DNA of 64,000 bases, taken from the NCBI RefSeq assembly GCF_019393635.1, contig NC_057861.1, positions 720,042,232-720,106,231 on the forward strand. The letters are read 5' to 3'. The notes beneath the pieces are model-generated. The model did not search any database. It was not told the origin of the DNA and saw only the letters and a program-made list of their open reading frames with translations. Below are positions 45,350 to 56,761 of this stretch, piece after piece. The stretch comes from Dromiciops gliroides (lineage: Eukaryota > Chordata > Mammalia > Microbiotheria > Microbiotheriidae). Within the stretch, counting starts at the first letter, position 1; every line of letters begins with the position of its first letter. Both the position numbers and the translations under genes were made by a program.

Positions 45350-46780
45350 ATACCTGCTTCCCATATGTGTCTATTCACATATGTAAACATAATACATATG
45401 TTAGACTCTTCTTACCTCTGCAGTTGGGCTGGGAGATGTCTGGTCTGATAATATGACTTTTGTGCTGAATGAAATTCTGAGGGATTGAGTTCTGGGCATA
45501 ATTAATCAATTTCTTAGCTGGACTAGCAATAATCAATAAATTGAGGTCATTGACCTCTATCAGTGACCAAAGGTGTCCAATTATGGTGCAAGGGTCCTTT
45601 AAGTCCATATCTTTTCTTCTTAATAGTACATGATTAGGATGTCCCCTGACAAACAAAAGTCAACCCCAAGTGGTGGGTGGTTTGGCTTTCAGGTGTGACC
45701 GATCACACTCCTTTCAAAGAATGCTATTTGGAAAAAAAAAAGACCAAAGGGAAAAAAAAGCCATTTGTTCCATAAGAAGGAACTGCCTGGAGCAATATTG
45801 GATAGGAAAACAAGACAAAATGAAACAAAACAACACACACACACACACACACACACACAACAACAACAACAACAACCCTAAGCTATTTTAATCAGGTTTT
45901 CACTGGGATTGATCTTCAGAGGTCACCTCATATCCTGATAAGAAAGAAAGGACCCAGCCCCTGGGTAGTAGGCCTTAGCTGTAGCTGGCTAGGCTTGGGT
46001 GATAAACAAAGTGAAGGTCCCTGCTCAGGCAGATGCCTTGGGGGCTGGGAGTAATCACTTTCCTCAGCTATAATAGGAAAGGGCTTTTTAAAGGTAGGCT
46101 AAAATATGGAGGTTTTGACAGAATAGGGAATGGTAGAGATTAATATTAATATTCAAAGGAGAGTAGCAAGATTAGTTTTCCTAATAATCAGCTGGATTTT
46201 GCTCTCTAAGTTTTCAGTTCTACCACTGGAGAGAGTCCTGGTCCTGGTAACTACTCTCCTGGTTACCCTAGGAGGAAAAGATAAAACTGTCTATTTTGCC
46301 CCAAAGCACAAAAGAAGTTGCAAAGAGATACATTTAGACTTTGTGTCATAAAACAAATAAAAATCTTCCTAAAATTAGAATTGTTCAAAAGTAGAAAACA
46401 TTGTTTCCAGTAGTAATATATTTTTTCTCATTAGATGTCTTCAAATAAAATCTGGACAACCAGATGTCAGGGACATTCTTATCTGGGTAAAGGGTCAAGT
46501 TAATGACCTTTGGGCTCCCTTCCTACTTGTAGAATCTGTGATTCTTTACACTCTACAATAAACAAAAGGTTACGATTTTTGAATTCAGTAAATCTCTACT
46601 CTGATCATACTCAAGTCAGTAGAGAGCCAAATGAAATAAAATTTCCATTTAACACTGCTATTCTAGTTTACCAGGAGATATTCACTAAATAGAAGCAGAT
46701 AAACAACTGTTGTTTGTATGTTATACAGTATATGCTTCTATATATGTCTTCTTTGGATAGACAGTAGAGTTCTGGGTAAA
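45350..46780. other. Unassigned complex sequence
   Basis: Apart from the (AC)/(AAC) repeat at 45832-45876, nothing is recognised. A 93-codon minus frame (45375-45656) and a 73-codon plus frame (46130-46351) lack motifs I can name. Composition is not low-complexity, so this could be an unfamiliar transposon or unique DNA. Confidence 0.5.
45832..45876 (+). repeat. (AC)n then (AAC)n microsatellite
   Basis: About thirteen AC units followed by six AAC units. Confidence 0.96.
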
Positions 46781-46799
46781 GGTCTGGTCTTAGAATCAG

Positions 46800-47215
46800 A
46801 AAGACTTGATGACCTGTTTTTCTTGTGATACATATACTACCTAAGAGGTCATGGACAAGTTATTTTTGTTGTGTGTGTGTGCCACAAATAGACTTTAAGA
46901 ATCTGTTAAAGATGTAAGTGACCTTTTTCTTTTAGTGGAGGGAGTTTTCATGCCTATATTTGCCCACACGACTATAATCATAGGTCCACTATCCCCCGCC
47001 AAATACTTAAATAGTCTTCTAGCTTCATTTTTTTAAAAAAAAAGATATATTATGTCTGCCTGCTTTTCAAATCCAACAGCTTAATGGGAAACTAAATCAA
47101 ATTTAGTTCTACCTTAAATTTGTCCATTTAATATGGACAAGTTTTAGAAAAATTTGGGACTACTTAATAATGTCCTATAGCATCAACTTTAAAAATAGGA
47201 TGTGCTTATATCAAA
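46800..47215. other. Unassigned
   Basis: No gene. A short (GT) run lies at 46869-46880. Confidence 0.45.
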
Positions 47216-47219
47216 CGTA

Positions 47220-47490
47220 CAAAATATACTATTGTCATTCATACATCCATGCATACATACATGCATGTATTCATACATACATATCAAATAGACATGTGTT
47301 TTCCTTACATAACATGAGGGAAATAATCTATGCAAATTTTTATAATTCAAAAGGGATGCACATATATGTATATATGTGTGCAGATATTTATCTGTGTATG
47401 CATTATATATATACATATACATACACATATGTGTATGTGTGTGCATATATGTATATGTGTGTGTATATATGTGTGTATTTATACACACAC
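47220..47490 (+). repeat. (ATAC)/(ATGT) alternating tracts
   Basis: catacatgcatgtattcatacatac at 47236-47285 and a longer purine-pyrimidine alternating tract at 47355-47490. Open frames of 127 and 99 codons on the two strands are artefacts. Confidence 0.88.
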
Positions 47491-47494
47491 ATCA

Positions 47495-48530
47495 TAAGAA
47501 AATTTAAGGCAGCAACCAGAATAGTGGCTCAGTTTTACAGGAAGAAGCATTAGGAAGCTGAAAATATTCTCCAATGCCAAGGTGTTCAGATAGAACCAGT
47601 GAAGAATTAGCTGTGGGCAGCAGAATGGAGACCTCACAGTGATCACCAGAGACATGAGGTTAGAAGATGTGCCAAAAATAGAATGGGACAGGGAGAGAGC
47701 CAGCAGAGATGCAAGAAAGAGTAAGTCCCTCAGGTCATTTAATGAGAAGTCACTGAAATAATCTATATTTTGAAATCTATTAGAAATTTCTGAGGGCCTG
47801 ATACTTTCATCATTTCACACTTAAAATTAGAACCAAAGGGGAAATGCATTGAAAGATTAACCTGAATAGTTGTTCTAGGTGAGGATGAACCAGAATTTGA
47901 AATTGAACTTAAAATTAAAAAAATAATATCCACAATTCAGTCTGAACACAAGATTGGAACAGTTCAGGATAGTGACACAAGACTGTGTGTGTTTGTGTGT
48001 GTGTGGTATGTGAGTGTGTGTGTGCATAGGTGTGTATATTATAAATATATGTATATATACATATATTTCACATACTTTGAATATTTCAAGAGCAAGACTT
48101 TACTTTGTTTAGATGACACTCACATTCACATGGAAAACTGAATGCCAAGGTCTTATCTATTTAAGTTCTGTCACCTTTTGATTCATCTCTTGTAAAAGTC
48201 AATATGTCACTATTCTCTCTGTGTCAGCTAAGACTGATTGGAGTGCTGACTTTAAAGACAGGTCAGAAAGTCATTGGGAAAAAAAAAAAAAGCAACAACC
48301 TTTCCTGGAACAGAATGATGCTAAATGTCAAAGAACAAAAGATTTAGATGCATTTTAAAGACCGACATGCAAAATGTTTCACAGTAGTGTTTGTAGTACT
48401 CTGTTCTAAAGCATATAAAAGTTTTTTGGTGTAATTTATTTTTTCCCAAAAAAAAACTTTGTCATATAACTATACACAGAAGCACTTTTGAATGATGCTA
48501 TATTTCCAGCTTTCCCTCTTTGGGAAAAAA
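47495..48530. other. Unassigned
   Basis: A (GT)/(TA) tract lies at 47983-48065. No gene or recognised transposon elsewhere. Confidence 0.5.
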
Positions 48531-48686
48531 AAAATTATAATAGCTAACATTTACATATTACTTTGAGGTGTACAATCAAAGGTGTGATTAATTAAGTTCA
48601 TGAGGACCAATTGTTAAATTGCCAATTTGAACATTTAAACATCCCAAATCTACAAATGCTACAAGTCAGGTCTTTATTTATTGTTT

Positions 48687-48750
48687 GGTTGGTTTTCTAG
48701 ACTTAACAAAACTGATGGAGACAATTTAATTTGAAAATGTATTGGGCAGT
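48687..48750 (+). repeat. Direct repeat, copy 1 (about 60 bp)
   Basis: gttggttttctagactta...gatggagacaatttaattt...atgtattgggcag is repeated, slightly diverged, at 49284-49341. Family unknown. Confidence 0.8.
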
Positions 48751-48839
48751 CATAGTCCCCAGCACACTGGTCTTTACAATTCATTTTGTATGTAAAATTC
48801 CATTGCATTTACATAATAAACTTGCAGTGTAGTTTCTGA

Positions 48840-49115
48840 TATTTTCTGATATTATCTCCATTCTGCAGATGAATAAAATGAGGCAGATCACACTGCTATA
48901 ATTTGCCTAAGGTAGGATTTGAACTAGAGTCCACCTCTCCCCTCCTCCCCCCCCACACACACTGGTAATTTTATAAGGCTAAAATCCTGTTTTAAATATG
49001 AGGAAAGAGAGACTCTGGAAATTTAAAGGCTTTGTTTATGGTCAAATAGCAAGTAAATATTAGAGTGGGGAGATGCAAATACATGTATTCCTGACTCCAA
49101 TCCCCGTGCTATAGC
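48840..49115 (-). mobile_element. MIR-like fragments, minus strand
   Basis: 48855-48930 (ttatctccattctgcagatgaataaaatgaggcag...gatttgaacta) and 48970-49110 (aaatatgaggaaagagagactctgg...gcaagtaaatattagag...ttcctgactcc) both read as antisense MIR-type sequence. Confidence 0.55.
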
Positions 49116-49283
49116 CTTTAAAAGTTATATACACTGATGAATGTCTATGATCCTAGTTAAGCTTATTTTCTTATATTGTAATCCTCTTCTCTATATGCCC
49201 CTGTTCCTCCCCTAAACTTTACTCTTACTTAGGTTAAAAACAAATGCACACATACACACATGTGTGTTTGTGTGTGTTTACAT

Positions 49284-49341
49284 GTTGGTTTTGTAGACTT
49301 AAAAATGGAGACAATTTAATTAAAAATAATGTATTGGGGAG
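49284..49341 (+). repeat. Direct repeat, copy 2 (about 60 bp)
   Basis: Second copy of the unit at 48687-48750: gttggttttgtagactta, aaatggagacaatttaatt, aatgtattgggga. Preceded by a short (GT) run (49260-49278). Confidence 0.8.
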
Positions 49342-49344
49342 TAG

Positions 49345-49885
49345 AGTTAGGGGTTGGGGACACTCTCATAACAAAGGAGAGACAGATTTTGCCCAACCAA
49401 CCACCTCTGGCTGGAGTAGAAATGGGCAGAAATTGAATCCCAGAAGTAACACCTTGATTTCCATTCTGAGTCTCAGTTTGGTGATGTGTTCTCTATGTGG
49501 TATTCATCAATCACATTGTTCCTTTCTAGGTTTTACCAAGAATGGAAAGGGGTTTGTAGAACCAGCACAGGAGTGTTGGGGCTGACTCCAGATCTGATTA
49601 TGTCAGTACTGGAGAGGGCTTTCTGCAGGATAAAACTATGTCTTGGCCTCTCTCATCTTTCTTGGAAGTCTGGCTGTCAAGGACAGCCACAAATCCTAGG
49701 GGTGGTTAGCTGGTCATTTAGGAACAACTCAGGGGAGACCAAGAAAGGAGTGGATAGGAGATGTGCTCCTGGGGTTCAATAATGCAGTGTGGTACCTCTC
49801 CCTTGGGGTGGAAGTGAAAGGGTGAGATGTAGCTGGTTTGGACTAGGATTCTGTTCTAGAACAGAGGAGTAGAGGGAGATGTGCG
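49345..49885. other. Unassigned, GC-richer than neighbours
   Basis: Relatively GC-rich, complex sequence with overlapping plus-strand frames of 113 and 98 codons (49244-49585, 49486-49782). I do not recognise a domain and see no convincing splice sites. Confidence 0.45.
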
Positions 49886-49889
49886 TGTG

Positions 49890-50440
49890 TCTGTTTTAGT
49901 CTCTGTCTATCTGTCTGTCTGCCACTGTCTCTGTCTCTGTCTCCCCTCTCTTTCCCACTCTCTCTCCATGCATGGCTGTCTCTTTCTCTGTGGATCTTTC
50001 TCAGTGTCCCTGTCTTTCTTTGTATCTGTAAATTAGCTTGTGTATCTCTGTCTCTATGCAGTCCTGCCAGTCTCTATCTCCAACTGTGTATCTCTGTTTC
50101 TAAACATATCTCTCTGTCTGTCTCTGTTTCTTGGCATCTCTGTCTCAACATAAAACTCCGTGTGTCTGTATCTGTCTCTACATGTCTGTTTCAGTGTGTG
50201 TGTCACTATATGCCTCTGTCTCTTCTTTCTAGTCTGTCTCAGCAGGTTTCTTTGTCTCAGTATGTCAGAGTTGGTGTAGGTCTCTCTTCCATACAGTCCC
50301 TGTTTCAAAGTGCATTTCTATCTCAATGTATACCTAACTATATCTTTGCCTCTCTAGGTGTGTGTGTGTGTGTGTATGTGTGTCTGTGTGTCTGTGTGTC
50401 TGTCTTTGGAAAGAGACTCAGCATGTGTCTATGGCTGTCC
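49890..50440 (+). repeat. Decayed (TCTG/TCTC) tract, about 550 bp
   Basis: Dense in tctgtctctgtct with many substitutions, ending in a (GT) run at 50359-50400. Ser/Val/Cys-rich and Arg/Thr/His-rich frames on the two strands are by-products. Confidence 0.9.
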
Positions 50441-50444
50441 GTAT

Positions 50445-51095
50445 GTGTGTGGGGAGTGGTGGTGGTAGTCTGGGCCAGGGAGTATGATGTCTCTGAGTAG
50501 GTGGAGGGCTTTATGCTGCTTGCACTTGCATACACCATAGCCAGTGACATAGCCAATGAAAAAGATGACTCAGAACAGAATGATTCCAACTCGGATCTGA
50601 CTTACAAATAGCCAATCCAGGAAGCCGACTTTCAAATTTCCATGTAGATTTAGTGGAGAGAAGAATTAAATACAACTGAAGCTTAAGTGATATCTCCTAT
50701 TTGTTATCTCCAACCTCACATAGATATATAGTCCTTTGTCATCATTCCTCTCCCATTGGATATCGATAATTTAACTGACTTAATACCTCTCATAAGCTGA
50801 ACTTTTATGATATACAAACTTTTCCAATCATATTTTTTATGTCAATCTTTAAAGATATTAGTTCAAAGATGGGGACAATTTCATAGAATTAAAGTTATGA
50901 TGGACTAATCATAGTTGTCATTATCATTTAATGTTTCCAGAATAAACTATGTCGGATATATATAATTCTTCTACATTATACTAAAGCATGAATTATTACA
51001 AAAGTGTTGGGGATCACTATATGCATCTTTCTACATACATCTGGTAGCAGGAGAAACTACAGGCTCTTATTAACAATACATTTATACACACAGAC
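50445..51095. other. Unassigned
   Basis: No gene or recognised repeat. Confidence 0.45.
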
Positions 51096-51099
51096 ACAC

Positions 51100-51285
51100 C
51101 CACATTGTGTGACCTTGGACAAGTCACTTAACCATTTACCTCAATTTCCTCATCTATAAAATGGTAATAATAATAGCACTTATCTCACAGGGTGGTTGTA
51201 AACATTAAACAAGATAATCATTTTAAAAATGCTTAGCACAGAAAATCTGACACATAGTCAGCACTATATAAATACTAACAATGCT
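51100..51285 (+). mobile_element. THER1/MIR-type SINE fragment
   Basis: tgtgtgaccttggacaagtcacttaaccatttacctcaatttcctcatctataaaatgg...cttatctcacagggtggttgtaaacattaaac...aatgcttagcacag is the core and 3' part of MIR/THER1. Confidence 0.85.
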
Positions 51286-51408
51286 GATGATAACTATTTC
51301 AATATAATTGATTTCCTTTTGAACACTCCATATTGTAATACATTCATTTGAAACCATTAGTCTCAGAAGGATAGATAGAATTCACCATACTACCAAACAC
51401 TATTACAC

Positions 51409-51454
51409 AGAGAGAGAGACAGGGACAGAGAGACAGAGAGAGAGAGAGAGAGAA
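51409..51454 (+). repeat. (GA)n microsatellite
   Basis: Interrupted GA/CAGA repeat. Confidence 0.95.
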
Positions 51455-51554
51455 CAACCCAAGGCCTAGTACATCAATTACAGATCACAATTTCAGAATG
51501 AAAAGGAAATTGTGGGCTTCTCTCATCCTATCCATAACTGAGGGTGGGAAAAGA

Positions 51555-51745
51555 AAGAAGGCTTATAGATTTAGAGCTAGAAGAGTCCTTACATATTACC
51601 CCCCCCCTTTTTTTTTTTACATAATGAAAATGAACTCAGAAATTAAGTGGTTTGCCCATGCTTACTTTACTACCAAAGGCAGGTTTTCAACCTATAAACT
51701 CTGTTTCCACCACACTGATTTGCAGTCCCTAGTACTAAAATTCAA
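51555..51745 (+). mobile_element. MIR3-like fragment
   Basis: tagatttagagctagaagagtccttaca...cataatgaaaatgaactcagaaattaagtggtttgcccatgc follows the 'agagctggaaggga...gaaactgaggcccagagaggttaagtgacttgccc' order. Confidence 0.55.
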
Positions 51746-51824
51746 CAAGTAATAATACTGATTTTGATGTCTAGTGAAAGGGAAGCCATAACCTTCTGAA
51801 GCAACTCATTCCACTTTTGGATAA

Positions 51825-52320
51825 CAATATATGTATTTTTAAATTTTAGTCTTTTATTTTCCCCAATTACATGTAAAAAAATTACCAACCATTTTTAAAA
51901 CTTTGTGTTCCAAATTCTCTCCCTTGATCCTTCCCCACCCCCCTTTAAGAAGGCAAATAATTTAGTTATACATGTGCAATCATGCAAAACATTTCCATGT
52001 TGTAAAAGAAAACAGACAAAAAAAAACCCTCAAGAAAAATAAAGTAAAAAAAAATGCTTCAATCTATGCAGATTCTTTCTCTGAGGATGGATCACATTTT
52101 TTATCATAAGTCCTTCAGAGTTGTCTTGGATAATTGCAATCATGATAATAGGTAACTCATTCATAGCAGATCATCTTACAATATTGCTGTTACTTTGTAC
52201 ACAGTACAGTTCATTTTGTATCAGCTCATATAAGTCTTTCCAGGTTTTTCTGAGTGCCCAGGTCATCATTTCTTATAGCACAAGAGTATTCCATTATAAT
52301 CACATACCATAATTTGGGAT
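51825..52320 (-). mobile_element. L1 3' end, antisense
   Basis: ccaattacatgtaaaaaaattacc, aaaactttgtgttccaaattctctccc, tacatgtgcaatcatgcaaaacatttccatgttg, cttcagagttgtcttggataattgc, cagcagatcatcttacaatattgctgttac, gtatcagctcatataagtctttccagg. Same order as 42055-43560. Confidence 0.9.
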
Positions 52321-52329
52321 AACAATAAT

Positions 52330-52790
52330 TGTGAAGATTTTTTTTTCTTCTCACATCAAATCTAATCGATTACTTTGTACTCCCTAATAATTGCTCCTTG
52401 TTCTGTTCTCTAGCACCAAAAAGAACTGTTTAATCACTCTTCAACATGGTAGTCCTTCAAATACTTAAAGACAACCATCTTGCCAGCAAAAGTCTTCTCT
52501 TTCCTAGGGAAAATATCCCTAGTTACTCTAATGAACACAATGTCATTCGACATGTGATCACCCTCCTTGGAAGTTCTTTGACTGTTCAGTGCCCTTCCTT
52601 AAAATGTGGTACACGGAACTAAATACAAGCTTCTACAGGTAGTTTGACTAAACCAGAATTCAACAAAACTATTACCACTTTACTAAAGCCTTGTCTGTCA
52701 AAGCAGCCCAAGATTTAGTTAGCAGTCATGTTACACTAATATCTTGAGTAGGTTTTACCACACTGCTTTTGAATAAAATACTGCCTCACA
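52330..52790 (-). mobile_element. CR1/L3 LINE 3' end, antisense
   Basis: ccttcaaatacttaaagacaaccatc, ccttccttaaaatgtggtacacggaactaaatacaa, tctacaggtagtttgactaaaccagaattcaacaaaactatt and tgtcaaagcagcccaagatttagttagc follow the antisense CR1 order (taaaatgtggtgcccagaactgaacacaatactccagatgaggtctgacc). Best CR1-type match in the window. Confidence 0.75.
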
Positions 52791-52979
52791 TAACTCACAA
52801 GACCATCATGTAATTGTCATATCCACATTTTTTTTAACTGAAATAAATTTGTCCCTATTAACTTTTTCCCTGAGACAGAGTTGCCCATTTTTATGATATT
52901 CTGGCTTTACAATTGGTTGGAGTTTGTTTTAACTTCTTGCCAGGGCTTAAATTCTGTTGTAGTATGATAAAAAACTTTT

Positions 52980-53114
52980 TTTTTTTTTTTTAGTGAGGCA
53001 ATTGGGGTTAAGTGACTTGCCCAGGGTCACACAGCTAGTAAGTGTTAAGTGTCTGAGGCTGGATTTGAACTCAGGTACTCCTGACTCCAGGGCTGGTGCT
53101 CTATCCACTGTGCC
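52980..53114 (-). mobile_element. WSINE1-type SINE
   Basis: Antisense copy with an A-tail complement, truncated at the head side. Perfect 10-bp target duplication AAAAACTTTT at 52970-52979 and 53115-53124. Confidence 0.95.
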
Positions 53115-53124
53115 AAAAACTTTT

Positions 53125-53330
53125 AAAAATATAAATTTCTTCCTCTCCCCTGTTTATTCTTCCCCTTCTACATTTCCTATCTCCAATACAACTGATCTTT
53201 ATGCCTAATATATTCTCTCTTATCATCACATCTAAGAACCCTTTCTTTCCTCCAAATCTCTATTTAATCACTACCTTAGATAGGAAGCCTTTTCTCATGC
53301 CCTCAGCAGGTAGTGCCCATCCTGGTAAAA
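53125..53330 (+). mobile_element. Possible L2 fragment
   Basis: cttcctctcccctgtttattcttcc...gataggaagccttttctcatgcc resembles the L2 'aggaagccttccctg' region. Weak. Confidence 0.35.
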
Positions 53331-53589
53331 TTCACCCAGTGGACTTTTCATGTGCTTAGATTTGGATCAGATTTGTGATTTCTTGGCTCTAGCAAACTGT
53401 CAGCAAAGAAATTTCTTCTACCAATGAAGATTAGCACTTAAGGGGAAATTTATACACTTCTAGTATTTTTGGGTTAGTGAGAGGTTACTCAACTTGGCCA
53501 GGATTTTAGAATCAGCATGCATCAGAAGCAGGATTGGAAACTAGTGTTTACTGCCTCTTAAGACAAGCTCTATCCATTGGCCTTTATGA

Positions 53590-53800
53590 CTCTCACTTTA
53601 TACAGATTGTGTATGTACTTATTTCTGTCTTTGTTCTATCCCTACAGAAAATAGGCATCTTTAAGGCAGAGAGTGTTTACTTTTGTCTCTTTCTCTATCT
53701 GTTGGCAAAGGCACTTAAGAAATACTTGTTGAGCTATTGGTTCATCTGCCCCATGGTAGTTAGAGGACACATTTATTTCATCATTTAACAAACATCTATT
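53590..53800 (+). mobile_element. L2 3' end fragment
   Basis: aaataggcatctttaaggcagagagtgtttacttttgtc...ttggcaaaggcacttaagaaatacttgttgagc follows the L2 3' terminal order. Confidence 0.55.
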
Positions 53801-53804
53801 GAAT

Positions 53805-54680
53805 ACACCTGGGTAAGATCCTAGCCTAGTTGCAATGGCAGATACAGTTATCAAGACATAGGCTATATCTTTGCTTCAAAATCCATCAGCAAAACCACAC
53901 CATCAGACCTAGCTACTCATCCAAGTCATCTCTGCCTGAAGGCATGGGCCCCTTGGGGATGTGAATCTTTTGTCGAACTCCCAGAACTATTAGTATTAAC
54001 AGGCCAAAGTATTGAAAAAAATTTTCCTTTGATTTCTGTGAATATTAAGAGCCTGAAAATACTACTCTTCTTTAGCTGGGGGCAGATCATAACCACTTTG
54101 CTTTTGAACCCAGTGTGTGATAAATCTCTTGCAAACTGATTGGCCTTTCCCACTAATCTTAATTCCCATTGATCTTTTTTCTTGCTTTACAAATGCCTGA
54201 AAAGATTTCCAGTTGACTTGAAGATAAGGAGTATAATCTGAACATGAAGGCTTCTTTTCAGTCTCTATCTTAGATCTTTTCTGAGCAAACCCCACCGCTG
54301 ACCTTACTTGGTTTACAATTAAGTGGATTGGGAGAGATGTAATAATTTTCCAGAATAGAAAGTCAGCCTGGAGGAGTAAGTACCCAAACATAGAAACCCT
54401 TTGAGGATTGATAGGGAATAAAGTGACAAAGTATGGTTTATTCCTGGTGCACGTATTTAATATGATTCATTGCAGATTAACACAGTAGAACACAATTATG
54501 TGAATATGCTTTTCAAGTATAGCAGTATATGTGAGTTTAGCATCTCAAACCTGAACTCATTAAAACAAACAAACAACTTGTTTAATCTTAGCAGCTTTCC
54601 TTGAAATTGTTATGGCTTAGTTCATACCCAAGGTGTAGCCTCTAGGAACATTTATATTTGACTTAGGCTTTTTCTAGAGG
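53805..54680. other. Unassigned, one 109-codon minus frame
   Basis: A minus-strand frame at 54062-54391 reads as ordinary mixed-composition protein (for example SVCKRFITHWVQKQSGYDL near its end). I recognise no domain, and it is flanked by stops without clear splice sites. It may be part of an old retrocopy or chance. Confidence 0.35.
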
Positions 54681-54689
54681 TCCATTCAA

Positions 54690-54795
54690 TCTATTAAGCA
54701 CCAAACATTTATCACCTACTGTTTGTCAAACACTGACCAGGCACAATAGTAAAAAGGAATAATATTTCCTCTCTTCAAGGAAATTTTAGTCTATC
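54690..54795 (+). mobile_element. Old L2/L3-like fragment
   Basis: ccaaacatttatcacctactgtttgtcaaacactgaccaggcac...tcttcaaggaaattttagtc. Confidence 0.6.
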
Positions 54796-54837
54796 TTCAT
54801 TTTGCCCTGAAAGCACTAAAACTAGCAACATATTTAA

Positions 54838-54886
54838 CAACCATAACCACAACCACAATCACAACAACCACAACAACCACAACCAA
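54838..54886 (+). repeat. (ACA/ACC)n tract
   Basis: Interrupted ACAACC repeat, giving poly-Val frames on the minus strand. Confidence 0.9.
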
Positions 54887-54956
54887 GTTATTAAGGACAA
54901 GAATAATAGGAAGAAACAAGACAGCATCGAAATAGTTTCCAAGCTGGGAAGGACAT

Positions 54957-55383
54957 TGTGAGCTCTGGCCTGAAAAGAAAGTATGTGACTTTAACATCCA
55001 GGAAGTGACACTTTTGGGATTTTGAAAGGTCAGTTTGACATCCAGAAGTTATGTCTAATGCCTGTGGGTCTTGTCTATCAAAGTTACCAGCCAATTAGCT
55101 TGGAGCTGTGTGTGGACAGCCCTGTTTCCTGTTTCACAGGGGCTTCTGGGAGAAACTGCGGACAAGCAAGGTCTTTCAGTTCTGGACTGGGGCTTAGTGG
55201 GAGGATGGAGGGTCGCTCTTATATAGCTAGATGAAGGTTGCTTTCCCCTTCTTCACTCTCTTCACTAATTTCTAATACACGTTAATAAATACATAAAAGC
55301 CTGAACTCTTGATAAAGCTTCTAATTTAAGGTGACCACTCAATAGATTTTAAACATCAGAGCTAGAATTTTAGGCTTTACACA
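54957..55383 (+). mobile_element. Solo LTR candidate
   Basis: It has all the marks of an LTR promoter: CCAAT at 55091-55095, TATATA at 55220-55225, AATAAA at 55284-55289 and a U5-like stretch ending in ttacaca. It begins TGTGAG at 54957. Length about 427 bp. It differs from the 16946/42510 family. A target duplication was not established, so the ends are tentative. Confidence 0.6.
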
Positions 55384-55509
55384 ATGAAAAAGTTATCTAC
55401 TTTTGCCAAGGTCCATTACTGTTTCTTCAAATGCACAATTCAGAATTTAGTCACAAGACTTCAGGACTTTCTTTGTCTCAAAGGGCACCAATTACTCCTC
55501 TCTGCGGTT

Positions 55510-55585
55510 CTCTTCTTCTTCCTTCTTCTTCCAACTTCTTCCATCTTCTTCCATCTTCTTCCTTCTTCCTGCTTCTTCCATTTCT

Positions 55586-55616
<31 letters not shown>
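55510..55616 (+). repeat. (CTTCTTC)n and poly-T tract
   Basis: cttcttccttcttcttccaa-type repeat followed by an uninterrupted T run of about 25 (55591-55616). Ser/Phe/Leu frames here are artefacts. Confidence 0.93.
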
Positions 55617-55622
<6 letters not shown>

Positions 55623-55814
55623 TCATTGTTGGGTGCCCTGACTCCTGCTGTGGTCCTATCAATTATTTTTCCATGTGTATTTTTGATGGAATGATTAATA
55701 CTAAATTGTTTATATTACTGCTACTGGGTGGAAATAAGATAGCAAAATAGACAAATAAAATATAATGAAAAAGTAAAAGAGATAAAATAAGTGGTTTAGA
55801 GGCAAACTCACCCC

Positions 55815-56041
55815 AGACAGCTAGGTGGTGCAGTGGATAGAGTCCTAGGGCTGGAGTTGAAAGACCTGAGTTCAAATCCAGCTTCAGACACTTACTAGTT
55901 ATGTAACCCTGGGCAAGTCACTTAATCTTGTTTCGCTCAGTTTCCTCACTGGAGAAGGGACAAACCACTCTAGTATCTTTGTCAAGAAAATCCCAGATGA
56001 GGTAACAAAGAATTAGACATGACTGAAAGGACTCAACAAAT
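55815..56041 (+). mobile_element. MAR1-type CORE-SINE
   Basis: Complete order: cagctaggtggtgcagtggatagag, gagttcaaatccagc, ctgggcaagtcacttaatc, cagtttcctcactgg, aaccactctagtatctttgtcaagaaaatccc, agacatgactgaaaggactcaac. Confidence 0.93.
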
Positions 56042-56044
56042 TGC

Positions 56045-56490
56045 CACAGGCCATACAACTCTCCTTCATTTACATGATCTTTGAAAACTTATTAGTCTGA
56101 TGAAGTCATAGGAATAGTGAGAATCATAGTGGAGTCAAATGCCACATTACATTTGGAAGTAATGGTAATATTGATTCAATTATAATTCCCAGAGTAAGAG
56201 GTAGATATAAGGAAAAGATTTGTGCCAACAGTATTAGGGAAAGATGGTAAGGCAATAAATGGGAGGGCTGGGAAGATAAAGCAGGGTCAAGTGTTGAAGG
56301 TCAGTTAGATATAGTGCCCTATTTGAATTTGCTATGACTGACTCAACTCAGCTGAGGCTTATTTCAAACTCCTATCCTCAGTATATTATTCTATATTCAA
56401 ACAAAATGCATTAGTCTCCATTTCTTTTATACAGACCACACTTTCCTAACTCCATTCCTTAGCATATATCATCCTTTGTATTCTCTTTAA
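56045..56490. other. Unassigned
   Basis: No gene or recognised repeat. Confidence 0.45.
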
Positions 56491-56499
56491 ATATCCAAC

Positions 56500-56735
56500 A
56501 CTGAGAAGCAGTGCAGTATAATGGAAAGCTTGTCCAACTTGGAATTAAGGGAGAACTGTGTTCAAATTCTAACATTAGTATTTTCTAGCAAAGTGACCAA
56601 GGGCAATTTCTTATTTTTGCTGAGCCTTGCTTTTCTCTTTACTTGCAAAATCGGGATAATGATACTTGTTGTACCTATTTCGCAGGAGTATTTTGATAAT
56701 TAAATGATCTAAATGTAATACTTTATAAATGATTC
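56500..56735 (+). mobile_element. THER1/MIR-type SINE
   Basis: agaagcagtgcagtataatggaaagc, gtgttcaaattctaac, agtgaccaagggcaa, cttgcaaaatcgggataatgatac, cgcaggagtattttgataattaaatgat. Nearly full-length. Confidence 0.85.
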
Positions 56736-56761
56736 AGTGAAATATAGAAGTGACCTTTTCT

